Origin: G963668435 sp963668435
Lineage (GTDB): Bacteria > Latescibacterota > Latescibacteria > Latescibacterales > Latescibacteraceae
Reading direction: 5' to 3'
Assembly: GCA_963668435.2 (NCBI GenBank)
Contig: CAXXSC010000001.1
Span: 806,001-870,000 of the forward strand
Length of the DNA: 64,000 bases
The first letter of the stretch is position 1; each line of letters opens with the position of its first letter. The translations under genes and the position numbers were made by a program. This document shows, piece after piece, positions 27,205-36,087 of the stretch. The notes beneath the pieces were generated by a model. That model did no database searches and was not told where the DNA came from. It was given only the letters and a program-made list of their open reading frames with translations.

Positions 27205-27600
27205 TTAATACGTTGCAGCGCTATAAGCATACCCATAAGAGTTCAGATGGCTTGATGAGCTTTCGACTTTCGCGATAACCCATTTCATATCACCATATTC
27301 AGTGAAATTACGGCTGGTGGCGCTTGTGCCGGAAGTACTCTGAATAACATAAACATACTCCCAAAGTTCCAGAGGCTGATATTGATTGATTCCATACCCA
27401 GCCTGGGCACGAACTTCACCAGTACCGTCTTCGTTTACCACATCGACAGATGCCCAACAGTTCACTTTTGATGTGTTGACTGAGGCATAGTCATAGTCGG
27501 TGCCATTCATTGTAACTTCTGCTGTTGCACTCTGAGCGAAAACTTCACCGGAAAATGCGAGAACAGCAGCCATCATGATGAGAATCAGTGCTTTGTTCAT
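27205..27600 (-). CDS. Small secreted Ser/Tyr-rich protein, unknown
   Basis: 131 aa from ATG 27600, which has GGAGG at 8 nt. Signal peptide 1-22 ends FAQ. The mature ~109 aa is rich in Ser, Thr, Tyr and Asn, has one cysteine (Cys48) and no charged clusters; short strand-like blocks (SATAEVTMNGTDY, VRAQAGYGINQY, EYGDMKWVIAKV) suggest a beta-sandwich or a fibre-like subunit. I recognise no family. Its start lies inside the end of the foldase gene (56-nt overlap), which points to coupled expression and suggests it is a client of that foldase. It is ended by the terminator at 27154. Confidence 0.65.
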   Translation of the reverse strand: MNKALILIMMAAVLAFSGEVFAQSATAEVTMNGTDYDYASVNTSKVNCWASVDVVNEDGTGEVRAQAGYGINQYQPLELWEYVYVIQSTSGTSATSRNFTEYGDMKWVIAKVESSSSHLNSYGYAYSAATY

Positions 27601-29308
27601 TTTTGGTTCCTCCACTTTGGTGTATAGGGTTGCAATTGTGTCGAGCTGCCATATTATCAACTAACAATAAAATATGTGTGATATTGTACTCTAAAACATA
27701 TTTGTCTTTTAATTTTTCAATTCTCTTCTTTTCTGCAGCGGCTTTTTTCTTGTTGAACAGAGTATTTTTGATTGAATTTTGTGCGTCTTCAATGCTGATA
27801 GTGTGTAAGCCTTCTTCGTTATTTTTGATAATCAGGATGATTTGGCCGTTCTTGTTGAATGGGCCGAGGGGCTTGTTGTTGTCAGATGAGAAAATGGACT
27901 CAATTATTGTGCGGGGATAGGTTTTGCAATCTCGCTGTATGGTCAGATTTGATGAAGCAATGTTTGCGTTTTTGCTATTAAAATCAAGTTTTTCAGTCTT
28001 TTTAAAGTGTTTTTCCCATATCTCGTATGTGTTTGTGTCTGCAAATCGTATTTCTTGGATGTTTGCCGTGCTGCTTTCGATGAAAAGGAGCGTGTTTTCT
28101 TTGTAATATTCTGAGATTTCCGATTCTGTTATGGTGATGTTTTTCGAAATTTCATGCTTGATATATGTTTCAAGAATTGTTTTATGAATAAATGCTTCTC
28201 TTTCGTGGCGGATTTCTTCGTTATTAAGAATATTTTGGTGCATTCCGGTTTCGTAAAGAGTTTTGTTGATCACAAGGTCTGTCAAACATTCTCTTAGATC
28301 GCTGTTTTTGTTGATGGAAGGTTTGAACACTGCTTGATTGTACTCTTTTATGAAATTACCAATTGTAAACGAATGTAATTGATTATCAGAAAAATAATAC
28401 AACAGAACAATGTCTGTGATTTCGCTGAATGCTTTGGGGTCAATCTGGTTTGTGAGGCCTTCTGTTGTGATGATTTTGTGTAATTGAGAGATGTTGTCGT
28501 CGTTGTATTCAATATGTGAATCGTCCTTGACTGTTGTATAAAAGGCTTTTTCCAGTTTGAACTGTTTTAGTCTTTTTATTTGTGAGGTTATTTTTTCTTT
28601 GTCTTTACGGTAATCTCTTTCTGGAATAATCTTTTTGTCTTTCAAATATGTAATTACAATACCCTTTTCTGTGCGTAGCGGAAGGCTGACGGTGTTAGGT
28701 TTTTGCATATAAAGCTCTTCGTTTATTTCCCAGAAGTACATGAATGGCCAATTTCCATATTTACTCTCAATGCAAATATCTTCATTTTCTTTGCATTCTT
28801 TGCAGCAAAGTTGAAAAGATGATATGCAATCGAAATTGCTATATCGTTTTGCATATTTATTGTAAGAGTCGATGTCCCTAATAATTATCAGATCAAAAAA
28901 ATAGTTCACGCTTGCTTTGTGCCACGTCTCTTTGATCTCTTGCTCCGTAATCGCAATTTTTTTTAGAATTTCATTTTTGTAAATCACTCCATATTTGTTT
29001 CGCTGTGTTATTATTGTTTTGTCAACGGCTTTGATGGTGTTTTTTGTTTCTGGATGTTTGTCGTAACCGAGTACATATGCATCGGCAAGGAGAAAGGCTC
29101 TGCCGATGAACCTGTTCGTCCAGGATTTTATTGTCATGCTATCGCTCTGGCCACCGTTAAAAGTTTCTCGATATTGCTTTTCGAGTTCAAGCGAAGTGAT
29201 GGTAAAATCATCTCCAAAGATGATGGGGCTTGCGATAATATTTTCAGCTTGAGAATTGTTTATGTTAGCTGAAAAGTGAATAATCAATATGATAATTGGG
29301 AAAAACAT
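27545..29308 (-). CDS. Tandem-parvulin SurA/PrsA-like foldase with cysteine cluster
   Basis: 587 aa. A signal peptide (1-21) precedes a SurA-type N-domain (ITSLELEKQYRETF, WTNRFIGRAFLLADAYVLGYDKHPETKN). Two degenerate parvulin-like units follow, each introduced by the same phrase (ITEQEIKETW at ~120 and ITESEISEYY at ~390) and each ending in a Lys-rich helix. The first contains an insertion with five cysteines in 19 residues (Cys161, 168, 169, 172, 179), unusual for a PPIase. The coding sequence is far more AT-rich than its neighbours, so it may have been acquired. The last ~35 residues overlap the next gene and look unstructured; the natural end may once have been earlier. Confidence 0.7.
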   Translation of the reverse strand: MFFPIIILIIHFSANINNSQAENIIASPIIFGDDFTITSLELEKQYRETFNGGQSDSMTIKSWTNRFIGRAFLLADAYVLGYDKHPETKNTIKAVDKTIITQRNKYGVIYKNEILKKIAITEQEIKETWHKASVNYFFDLIIIRDIDSYNKYAKRYSNFDCISSFQLCCKECKENEDICIESKYGNWPFMYFWEINEELYMQKPNTVSLPLRTEKGIVITYLKDKKIIPERDYRKDKEKITSQIKRLKQFKLEKAFYTTVKDDSHIEYNDDNISQLHKIITTEGLTNQIDPKAFSEITDIVLLYYFSDNQLHSFTIGNFIKEYNQAVFKPSINKNSDLRECLTDLVINKTLYETGMHQNILNNEEIRHEREAFIHKTILETYIKHEISKNITITESEISEYYKENTLLFIESSTANIQEIRFADTNTYEIWEKHFKKTEKLDFNSKNANIASSNLTIQRDCKTYPRTIIESIFSSDNNKPLGPFNKNGQIILIIKNNEEGLHTISIEDAQNSIKNTLFNKKKAAAEKKRIEKLKDKYVLEYNITHILLLVDNMAARHNCNPIHQSGGTKNEQSTDSHHDGCCSRIFR

Positions 29309-29420
29309 GTTAAATCTTACCCTTGTTAAGAAATGAACTAAAATACATTTAAAATCTTGCTAAATTGCGAAATATTTCCGTAAAGTGTTTTGAGTGGGTG
29401 TTAAAGTGAACATTGATATG

Positions 29421-29448
29421 AATATAATCGAATAAATGTTCGTGTCAA
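29421..29448 (-). promoter_or_regulatory. Candidate sigma70-type promoter of the foldase operon
   Basis: Minus strand: TTGACA (29448-29443), 16-nt spacer, TATATT (29426-29421). It leaves a leader of about 105 nt before the ATG at 29308. The -35 hexamer is also one arm of the inverted repeat TGTCAA-N8-TTGACA (29443-29462). Confidence 0.5.
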
Positions 29449-29539
29449 TATTTTTTTTGACAAATGTTGAGAATGCCAAAAAATAGTTGAGTGAATTAAA
29501 AACCGAATAGTAGAAAATTAGAAAAAAGTAAAAAATGCA

Positions 29540-29568
29540 TTGACATTTGGATTGTTTTGGCGTTAAAT
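29540..29568 (+). promoter_or_regulatory. Candidate promoter of the surface-protein gene
   Basis: TTGACA (29540-29545), 17-nt spacer, TTAAAT (29563-29568). Transcription should begin near 29575 and give a leader of about 147 nt before the ATG at 29722. Confidence 0.5.
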
Positions 29569-29594
29569 ACCTTTAGTACAATAAAGTTTTTTTT

Positions 29595-29648
29595 ATCCGT
29601 TTTGTGTGGAACGGATGTAATAATAAACTGAGATAAGAAGGAGGTGAT
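29595..29648 (+). promoter_or_regulatory. 5' leader hairpin plus extended anti-SD sequence far from start
   Basis: A 7-bp stem ATCCGTT/AACGGAT (29595-29601, 29610-29616) sits near the predicted mRNA 5' end. It is followed by AAGGAGGTGAT (29638-29648), an 11-nt complement of the 16S rRNA 3' end, 73 nt before the true start codon, which has its own GGGGG site. The best reading is an mRNA-stabilising ribosome-binding element of the STAB-SD type known from cry3A leaders; a leader peptide without a normal start codon is the alternative. Confidence 0.4.
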
Positions 29649-29721
29649 AGTCTGGAACAGAGTAAGTTGTAGATTTCCGCAGTCAGTTAATCCGAATTCT
29701 ACTGTGTGAAAAGGGGGAACA

Positions 29722-31494
29722 ATGAAAAGGTTTGTAATTATTGCCTGTGCCTTGATGCTGGCATCTTCAGCTTTCGCAGCACCTTTTCAGCCGACGCTGC
29801 TGAAGCTCGAGGCCGCACCTAACGTACAGTACTCGTTTGACGGTTCTCTTCTTGAAATTCCTGTGACGGTTACAGGAAGCCCCGCGGGCCTTATTTTCTC
29901 CGTATACACCAAGGATATGGCCGAGAGCATCCCGTATACTGTCAATGGATATCTGGATTGGCACGAGGTCAATGGTGTTGACACCTGTATCTATTACTCC
30001 TCAGTTAAGACCGTACAGGTTGGTACCACCTCTGTAACCTGGGATGGTAAGGATCAGGACGGCAATGCTGTCGAGCAGGGTGAATACACCTATTATATAT
30101 GGGCCTTCGACAACCAGGGATCCAAGGAACTTGTTTTAAAATGGAAATACCCGACCAACAACAATGCGTTCATTGATGCTGATGAGAGTGGCGTTCCTCT
30201 AGCAGAGCCCATTTTCTACAATGCGACAAATCGTTGGACGCTTGGTGGTGATCCCGAAGATGATACTCTTCGTCAGACAACAGTAGTAACAGCTATTCCG
30301 CCTGAAGGCTGGAAGATGAGGGCGGACTCCTTCCCTGATCCCGCCGATCATGACTTCATGTTCACGCATGTCACCAACAAAGAAGCTGTCATGGCCATGA
30401 TCATGAAGTGGAAGTTTGTTGCTGGTGGTGATGCGGAAGTTGACGAAGAATGGGGCGAGGAAGGCGGCAGGTCTGAAACCTTCTCGATGCCAGAGGATGG
30501 CGAGCCCGGTGTTGTCAGCGACGGTGAATATCTCTACTTCTGTAACGCTCCTTATCATGATGTTACTCAGGCTGCTGCCGATTTCTTCATCATGGATATG
30601 GACGGCTATATGGTTGACAGGGTCGATATCACACAATGGTGGTCCGATCTTGCCGGTGCCGATGCAGGCGCTCAGATGAACGGTGGTCCGAACGACATCT
30701 TCATCAAGAACGGTAAAGTATTCCTCAACTGCCATTGCTCCTGTCTCGTCCAGATGGTTGATCCTGCACGGTATCTTGATTCTAGCGAAACCGAAGACCT
30801 TATGGTCTGGTGTAACGACAACGGTGACTATGTCCTCGATCATAACTTCGAAGCCACCGCTGAGAAGAAATGGGTCTGCAACGACTACAACGTAGGTCCC
30901 TACGTCTATACAGTCAACGCTGACCAGGAACTCTTTTCTATTCTCAACGGTTATGACGTCGGTGTTGTTACCTTCGGTCTCCTCGGTCCTGATGGTACCG
31001 GTATGGGCTATCAGCTTGTCGCAAACGAGACCGCCGGCTGGAAACGCGGTGAGCTCCTTCTCGACAATGACACCCCGTTCGATGGCATGTATCTAGACAA
31101 CATGCAGGCCGGTGGTTCGCACGTGGACGATGATTGGGACGAGAGTGCAGACCCGAATACCTACTTCCTCGGTCACGATGTGATCAGGGGTGTCATCTCC
31201 ACCGGTGTCGGTGTTGCTGACGCAGCTCCTGCGGGCTTTGTTGTCGAACAGAACGCCCCGAACCCCTTCAACCCGACCACCACGATCAATTTCAGCATTG
31301 CCGAAGCCGGCGATGTTTCGATCGATGTATTCAACGTGGCCGGTCAGAAGGTCGACTCGCTTGCCAGCGGCTTCATGAGCGCCGGCAGCCACTCGGTCGT
31401 CTGGGATGCCAGCAACTTCTCGGCAGGTATTTACTTCTACACCGTGAAGTCCGGCAGCCTCTCCAAGACTATCAAGATGACGCTTATCAAGTAA
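29722..31494 (+). CDS. Secreted surface protein with C-terminal sorting domain
   Basis: 590 aa. Signal peptide 1-19 (ASSAFA). An N-terminal FlgD-like Ig domain (about 35-140; TSVTWDGKDQDGNAVEQGEYTYYIWA) is followed by a large central domain of unknown fold with acidic, Trp/Asp-rich segments and several cysteines (HCSC, WCND, VCND). The last ~80 residues, NPFNPTTTINFSI to the end with AGQKVDSL, GSHSVVWDA and SAGIYFYTVKSG, are a type IX secretion-type sorting domain of the kind common in FCB phyla. Codon use is strongly biased to C-ending codons compared with the neighbours, and the gene has a strong promoter and terminator, so high expression is likely. Confidence 0.85.
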   Translation: MKRFVIIACALMLASSAFAAPFQPTLLKLEAAPNVQYSFDGSLLEIPVTVTGSPAGLIFSVYTKDMAESIPYTVNGYLDWHEVNGVDTCIYYSSVKTVQVGTTSVTWDGKDQDGNAVEQGEYTYYIWAFDNQGSKELVLKWKYPTNNNAFIDADESGVPLAEPIFYNATNRWTLGGDPEDDTLRQTTVVTAIPPEGWKMRADSFPDPADHDFMFTHVTNKEAVMAMIMKWKFVAGGDAEVDEEWGEEGGRSETFSMPEDGEPGVVSDGEYLYFCNAPYHDVTQAAADFFIMDMDGYMVDRVDITQWWSDLAGADAGAQMNGGPNDIFIKNGKVFLNCHCSCLVQMVDPARYLDSSETEDLMVWCNDNGDYVLDHNFEATAEKKWVCNDYNVGPYVYTVNADQELFSILNGYDVGVVTFGLLGPDGTGMGYQLVANETAGWKRGELLLDNDTPFDGMYLDNMQAGGSHVDDDWDESADPNTYFLGHDVIRGVISTGVGVADAAPAGFVVEQNAPNPFNPTTTINFSIAEAGDVSIDVFNVAGQKVDSLASGFMSAGSHSVVWDASNFSAGIYFYTVKSGSLSKTIKMTLIK

Positions 31495-31518
31495 TCAGGG
31501 CGTTTATATGAGATTCAT

Positions 31519-31547
31519 AAGCCCGGTCTTTTGGCCGGGCTTTTTTT
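31519..31547 (+). terminator. Intrinsic terminator
   Basis: AAGCCCGG (31519-31526) pairs with CCGGGCTT (31535-31542), loop TCTTTTGG, then a run of seven T (31541-31547). It ends the surface-protein transcript. Confidence 0.9.
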
Positions 31548-31681
31548 GTCCAATACCTGTTTGTTTGCATCAAAATAATTGTGAATTGTATGAGGTGTGA
31601 ATGGTTGATTTTGTTTGCATTCCGGTATCAGGCCGCTATTTTACATTAAATAGAATATTGGCCCATAAACAGGGAAAACGT

Positions 31682-33535
31682 ATGACGATTCTGTCTTTTG
31701 CCAGGAATGCCCGCACATTTTTCATGATATCACTCATGATTGTTACACTGGGCAATCACACCGCCGCTGATCCGAGGAATATTGCCCTTGGTCATGAGAT
31801 CCCCTCGGAAGGCTACTGTGATCAGCCATACATTATCGTCAATAACGACGGCAGTTGGACCTGTGTCATGACGACCTCTAATGGTCATGAGGGGGCGAGC
31901 AGCCAGCATGTTATCTCTGTTCGAAGCTCGGATTACGGCGAGAGTTGGGGGAGTCCCGTCGATATCGAGCCGGCGGAAGGCCCTGAGGCGAGTTGGGCTC
32001 TCCCGGTAAAAACGGATTATGGCCGTATCTATGCCCTTTATACGTATAATGCCGATAATCTTCGTGAGGTTAGAGCCGATAACGACTATGCCCGGAAACG
32101 AGTCGATACACTCGGTGCATTTATGATGAAACACTCCGATGACATGGGAAAGAGCTGGAGCAGTGAGCGTTATGAAATTCCTATGCGGCTCATGGATATC
32201 GACCGTGAGAATCCTTATGGCGGTTCGGTGCTCTTTTTCTGGGGTGTCGGAAAACCGATTGTCCATCGGGGGGCAGTCTATGTCGGTTTCAGCAAGGTGG
32301 GGCGTTTTGGCGAGGGATTCATCGCGAAATCACAGGGGTGTTTTCTGAAAAGTGATAACCTTCTGACCGAACACGATCCATCGAGAATTCACTGGGAGAC
32401 GCTTCCTGCCGGCGACAGCGGTTTGACTGCGCCGGATGGTCCAATTTCGGAAGAGACTAATATCACCGGGCTTTCGGACGGTTCGCTGTTCTGCACGTAC
32501 AGGACTGTCGACGGTCATCCGTGCCATGCGTACAGCCGTGATGGCGGCAGGACCTGGAGTGAAACGGCCTATATGCGTTATGGGCCGGGAAAACGCCTTG
32601 TCAAGCATCCGCGTGCCGCAAATTTCGTCTGGAAGACCTCGAACGGCAAATATCTTTACTGGTTCCACAATCACGGCGGCAGAAGCTATGACAATCGCAA
32701 TCCTGCATGGATTTCAGGCGGTATCGAGCGTGACGGCGTAATTCACTGGTCTGAACCGGAGATACTGCTTTACGACGACAATCCCGGCAACAGGATGAGC
32801 TATCCCGACCTTGTCGAGCAGGATGGCCGCTATTTTATCAGCGAGACACAGAAAACGACAGCCCGAATCCATGAAATCGATTCCGGACTGCTCAATGGGC
32901 TCTGGGGACAGTTCGATTCTCCGGCAGTTACCAGCGATGCCTGCGGGATCAGTATTACTGAGTCTCAAACGGTAGGCGAATTGTCCGCTGACATGCCAGG
33001 GCTCGCCCGTCTCTGGCAGCCCGGAAAAGCGAAACGTGGCGGTTTTACCATCGAGTGTGTCGTGAAATTCGATTCGCTCAGGCCGGGGCAGATACTTTTC
33101 GACTCAAGGGATGATGCTGGCAACGGTATCCTTCTCACTCTTGATGACCGTAAGACAATACGGCTGCGGCTTGCGGGCAAATCAGCCGGTTTGCCCGGAG
33201 GAACCGGTGAGGGGCTGGGGCAGGTCGAATCCTCGTGGAACTGCGACAAAGGGCTGATACGGGAAGGTAAATTGCAGCACATTGCGGTTACGGTTGATGG
33301 CGGACCGAAAGTGATTATGTTCATGATCGACGGTGTCCTCTGCGACGGCGGTGTTGTCCGTCAGGCCGGATGGACACGATTTCATCCATTGCTTTCAGAT
33401 GTCAATGCAGCCGGAACGGCACGGGTTGCCCCGGATATCGATGGGAATATGAAGCTCTTTCGTTTGCATACGCGGCCGCTGACAGTTTCAGAGACTGTAG
33501 GGAATTACCGATCATATTCAAACAGCACAAAATAG
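31682..33535 (+). CDS. Sialidase-like beta-propeller with C-terminal LamG-like domain
   Basis: 617 aa from ATG 31682, whose signal peptide (MTILSFARNARTFFMIS...TAAD) is the reason to prefer it over a start 27 codons upstream. Three Asp-box motifs mark a BNR propeller: SSDYGESWGS, SDDMGKSWSS and SRDGGRTWSE. An arginine in the first strand (near GHEIPSEGYCDQPYI) and several Tyr/Glu residues fit exo-sialidase-type active sites, but I cannot assign the catalytic triad. The C-terminal ~170 aa (FTIECVVKFDSLRPGQILFDSR to the end) have a concanavalin/LamG-like pattern that may bind glycan. It probably acts on exposed glycans; true sialic acid specificity is unproven. Confidence 0.8.
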   Translation: MTILSFARNARTFFMISLMIVTLGNHTAADPRNIALGHEIPSEGYCDQPYIIVNNDGSWTCVMTTSNGHEGASSQHVISVRSSDYGESWGSPVDIEPAEGPEASWALPVKTDYGRIYALYTYNADNLREVRADNDYARKRVDTLGAFMMKHSDDMGKSWSSERYEIPMRLMDIDRENPYGGSVLFFWGVGKPIVHRGAVYVGFSKVGRFGEGFIAKSQGCFLKSDNLLTEHDPSRIHWETLPAGDSGLTAPDGPISEETNITGLSDGSLFCTYRTVDGHPCHAYSRDGGRTWSETAYMRYGPGKRLVKHPRAANFVWKTSNGKYLYWFHNHGGRSYDNRNPAWISGGIERDGVIHWSEPEILLYDDNPGNRMSYPDLVEQDGRYFISETQKTTARIHEIDSGLLNGLWGQFDSPAVTSDACGISITESQTVGELSADMPGLARLWQPGKAKRGGFTIECVVKFDSLRPGQILFDSRDDAGNGILLTLDDRKTIRLRLAGKSAGLPGGTGEGLGQVESSWNCDKGLIREGKLQHIAVTVDGGPKVIMFMIDGVLCDGGVVRQAGWTRFHPLLSDVNAAGTARVAPDIDGNMKLFRLHTRPLTVSETVGNYRSYSNSTK

Positions 33536-33579
33536 CAACCGCTACAGACAGCATACATGGATACTTGAAGTGGGGATAT

Positions 33580-34362
33580 ATGACATATCAAACTGAAACG
33601 ATAGCTTCATGGCTTGACGACTATATTCAAAATAATGTACCAGAGAATATGCTTCGGAATAATATGATTCGCCTGAAATACGATCACAGCCATCGCGTGG
33701 CCGCTCTCTGCGGCCGTATTGCCTCCGCGCTCTGCTGGTCCGGGGAGGACAAGGATGCCGCCGTGACAATGGGGCTTCTTCATGATGTCGGCCGTTTTGC
33801 CCAATACTCGAAATACAGGACTTTTTCAGATAATCGCTCCGAGAATCACGGCGAGGCCGGGTACGAACTCATAACATCGTCAGGGCTGCTTGACGGCCTT
33901 GACGCACGGCTTGCACATGCCATACTGATGGGGGTTCGCTACCATAACAGGCGTGAGGTTCCGGCATTTCTGGAGGATGACAATCTCAATTTTGTGAGGC
34001 TTATCCGCGACGCTGACAAGCTTGATATTTTCGGGATTTTCGACGAGGCGATCAGGGATGAAAGTTTTGCCGGCCGTTTGAAATCGGCACTTAATATCGA
34101 GATTGAGGGGGCTGTTAATCCTGCCGCTCTCGAGGATGTCATGCGGGATGAAACAGTCGCGAATGATCATATAAGCAACGGTATGGATTTTTTGGTCATG
34201 ATGCTGTCATGGGTGTTTGACCTGAATTACATGCCCTCAAATGAAATACTCGCTGAATCGGGAACACTCGATCTCATCACAGGGCGGCTTCCTGACAATC
34301 CGGCTGTTCGAAAGGCTGCCGATCACGTTTTGAAATATTTTACCGCCACAGTCGCGCGATAG
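33580..34362 (+). CDS. HD-domain phosphohydrolase
   Basis: 260 aa from ATG 33580. Metal ligands of the HD superfamily are in order: His36/His38 (YDHSHRV), His68-Asp69 (LLHDVGRF), His90, His113, His122 and Asp144 (RDADKLD). The number of histidines fits a two-metal enzyme acting on a nucleotide or other phosphomonoester. A hydrophobic helix (MDFLVMMLSWVFDL) is near the end. It follows the sialidase-like gene by 44 nt on the same strand; whether they are functionally linked is unclear. Confidence 0.82.
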   Translation: MTYQTETIASWLDDYIQNNVPENMLRNNMIRLKYDHSHRVAALCGRIASALCWSGEDKDAAVTMGLLHDVGRFAQYSKYRTFSDNRSENHGEAGYELITSSGLLDGLDARLAHAILMGVRYHNRREVPAFLEDDNLNFVRLIRDADKLDIFGIFDEAIRDESFAGRLKSALNIEIEGAVNPAALEDVMRDETVANDHISNGMDFLVMMLSWVFDLNYMPSNEILAESGTLDLITGRLPDNPAVRKAADHVLKYFTATVAR

Positions 34363-34432
34363 CTGGCTGTCAAGACCGCATCCGCAGAATATATTTGCGT
34401 GTATTGCCGGAACACCGCAGGAAAACCGTTGC

Positions 34433-34462
34433 CTGACAATAGACATCGCTTTATTGTAAAAT
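34433..34462 (+). promoter_or_regulatory. Candidate promoter of the DUF362 gene
   Basis: CTGACA (34433-34438), 18-nt spacer, TAAAAT (34457-34462), 42 nt before the ATG at 34504. Each hexamer differs from the sigma70 consensus at one position. Confidence 0.45.
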
Positions 34463-34503
34463 AGAATACTACTGTTGAAAATATCTCACCGCGGGAGAAA
34501 AGA

Positions 34504-35970
34504 ATGAAACGCAGGGCTTTCATAAAATCGGCGGCAACAGCGGCAATTGGCTATTCTGGTATGAAAATGTGGGAGTATTTCGAACCCTCGAACGCGGAGG
34601 CGGCCAGTGTAACACCGGGAAGGGGCGGTTCAGTCCTCCCGAGAGGCGGCGGCCTCGATATCGAGGAGGCTGTCGAAATGCTCGAACCCGGAAAAGAGTA
34701 CAATACCGCGCCGGTGATCCGCCGTGAGATTCTCGACAATCCCAGGGCTGTTTTTATCATAGATACCCATGTCAGCGCTGTTCCCGATGCCCGTGGATTT
34801 TATGAAGAGGCACGTCCCCAGCTCGAGGAAACGGGAAAACAGATTGCCCGCCTGCTCTTTTCGAAAGGGTCTGTAAAAGGCGGATCGACACTGATCAAGC
34901 CCAATATGACCTTTATTCCCGACGAGGTCTGGAGCCCGGTGACAGGTGTCATCACCTCGCCCGATTTCATCTCCGGTTTCATCGAGAGCCTCTGGGACAT
35001 GGGGAACACGAATGTATTGGTTTCCGAGCGAGGCGGCGGAAGTCGTTCCCATCGCGGCACAGGCATCTATGATGTGTTCGATGCCAAGGAAATTCCGCTC
35101 ATGCAGGCGAGTTATTCCAATTTCAAATACTACCGCAAGAACGAGTTGAACTGGCACCGTTGCACGGCGAAAGATCCGGTGGTCTGGAAACGTTTCCCGA
35201 CTTACCGGCCCATCGGCGACAAGGATAATCTTTTCATCAGCATGCCCAAACTGAAATGTCATAATCTCGGGTTGACAACGCTGGCGACAAAAAACATCCA
35301 GGGCGCGATGCCGCATGGATACGGCCAGTTCTGTATGGATTGGGACCTCCTTCCGCTCACCGCCGGATCGGCGCATCTGAATTTCAAGCGGGATTTCGTC
35401 AAAGACTACCAGGAGCGTGTCGAAACGTTGTTTCTGAAACATCGCGCCGCCGGATTCAAACACTGGGACTATGAAAAATCCTATCCGAAATACGAGGCAA
35501 AGGGCGGTTGGGATACTTTCCGGAAAATCAGGAACGACGCCAAAGCTGTCCGCGAGTTCATGGATGGTATCAAAAATCTCATGTGGGACGAGGTCTGGTG
35601 TCAGCGTGTGCTGGATGCCGCAACTACGGTCAATCCCGATATAAATATCATCGAAGGGGTGATCGGTCGTGATGGCAGTGGTTTCGCGGTCGGCAAGGAC
35701 GAGCTCACAAATATTGTCCTTGTCAGCCGCTCAAAAATCGAACTGGATGCGGTCGCTTCCTACATCATGGGGCATGATCCTCGGGAACTGTTCTATCTCA
35801 GGATCGCGAAAGAGCGGAGGATGGGCGAGGTCGATCCCGAAAAGATAGCAATCTACCGTATGAGCGAAAAAGCTGTCGAACCGGTCAGGAGTGTCGCCTC
35901 CCTGAAACGCTACAGCCTCGGTGTCAACATGCACTCATGGGATGAACAGGGCGAACGTCTGTTCTGGTGA
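34504..35970 (+). CDS. Tat-exported DUF362 protein
   Basis: 488 aa. MKRRAFIKSAATAAIG is a twin-arginine signal. The DUF362 core shows KPNMTFIPDEVW, GNTNVLVSERGGG, the MPKLKCHNLGLTTLATKNIQGA segment (diagnostic) and NIIEGVIGRDGSG. DUF362 proteins often carry iron-sulfur clusters in other lineages, but I see no CxxCxxC motif here. Their activity is unknown; they are common in anaerobe and FCB/PVC genomes. A bidirectional terminator follows 57 nt after the stop. A second DUF362 protein is at 53080-54681. Confidence 0.85.
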   Translation: MKRRAFIKSAATAAIGYSGMKMWEYFEPSNAEAASVTPGRGGSVLPRGGGLDIEEAVEMLEPGKEYNTAPVIRREILDNPRAVFIIDTHVSAVPDARGFYEEARPQLEETGKQIARLLFSKGSVKGGSTLIKPNMTFIPDEVWSPVTGVITSPDFISGFIESLWDMGNTNVLVSERGGGSRSHRGTGIYDVFDAKEIPLMQASYSNFKYYRKNELNWHRCTAKDPVVWKRFPTYRPIGDKDNLFISMPKLKCHNLGLTTLATKNIQGAMPHGYGQFCMDWDLLPLTAGSAHLNFKRDFVKDYQERVETLFLKHRAAGFKHWDYEKSYPKYEAKGGWDTFRKIRNDAKAVREFMDGIKNLMWDEVWCQRVLDAATTVNPDINIIEGVIGRDGSGFAVGKDELTNIVLVSRSKIELDAVASYIMGHDPRELFYLRIAKERRMGEVDPEKIAIYRMSEKAVEPVRSVASLKRYSLGVNMHSWDEQGERLFW

Positions 35971-36027
35971 CATTCAGTGGCTGAATAACATTGTCAGTCA
36001 TTGATTGTGCGGAATTTGAAGAAAGAA

Positions 36028-36060
36028 AAAAGAGCAGGGCCGGATGCGCCCTGCTCTTTT
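36028..36060. terminator. Bidirectional intrinsic terminator between convergent genes
   Basis: A 13-bp perfect stem (36028-36040 with 36048-36060), loop CGGATGC, flanked by an A-run on the left and a T-run on the right. It can end both the DUF362 transcript (+) and the GH43-like transcript (-). Confidence 0.9.
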
Positions 36061-36087
36061 TATTTCGACAAAGTCCAGCTGACCCGA

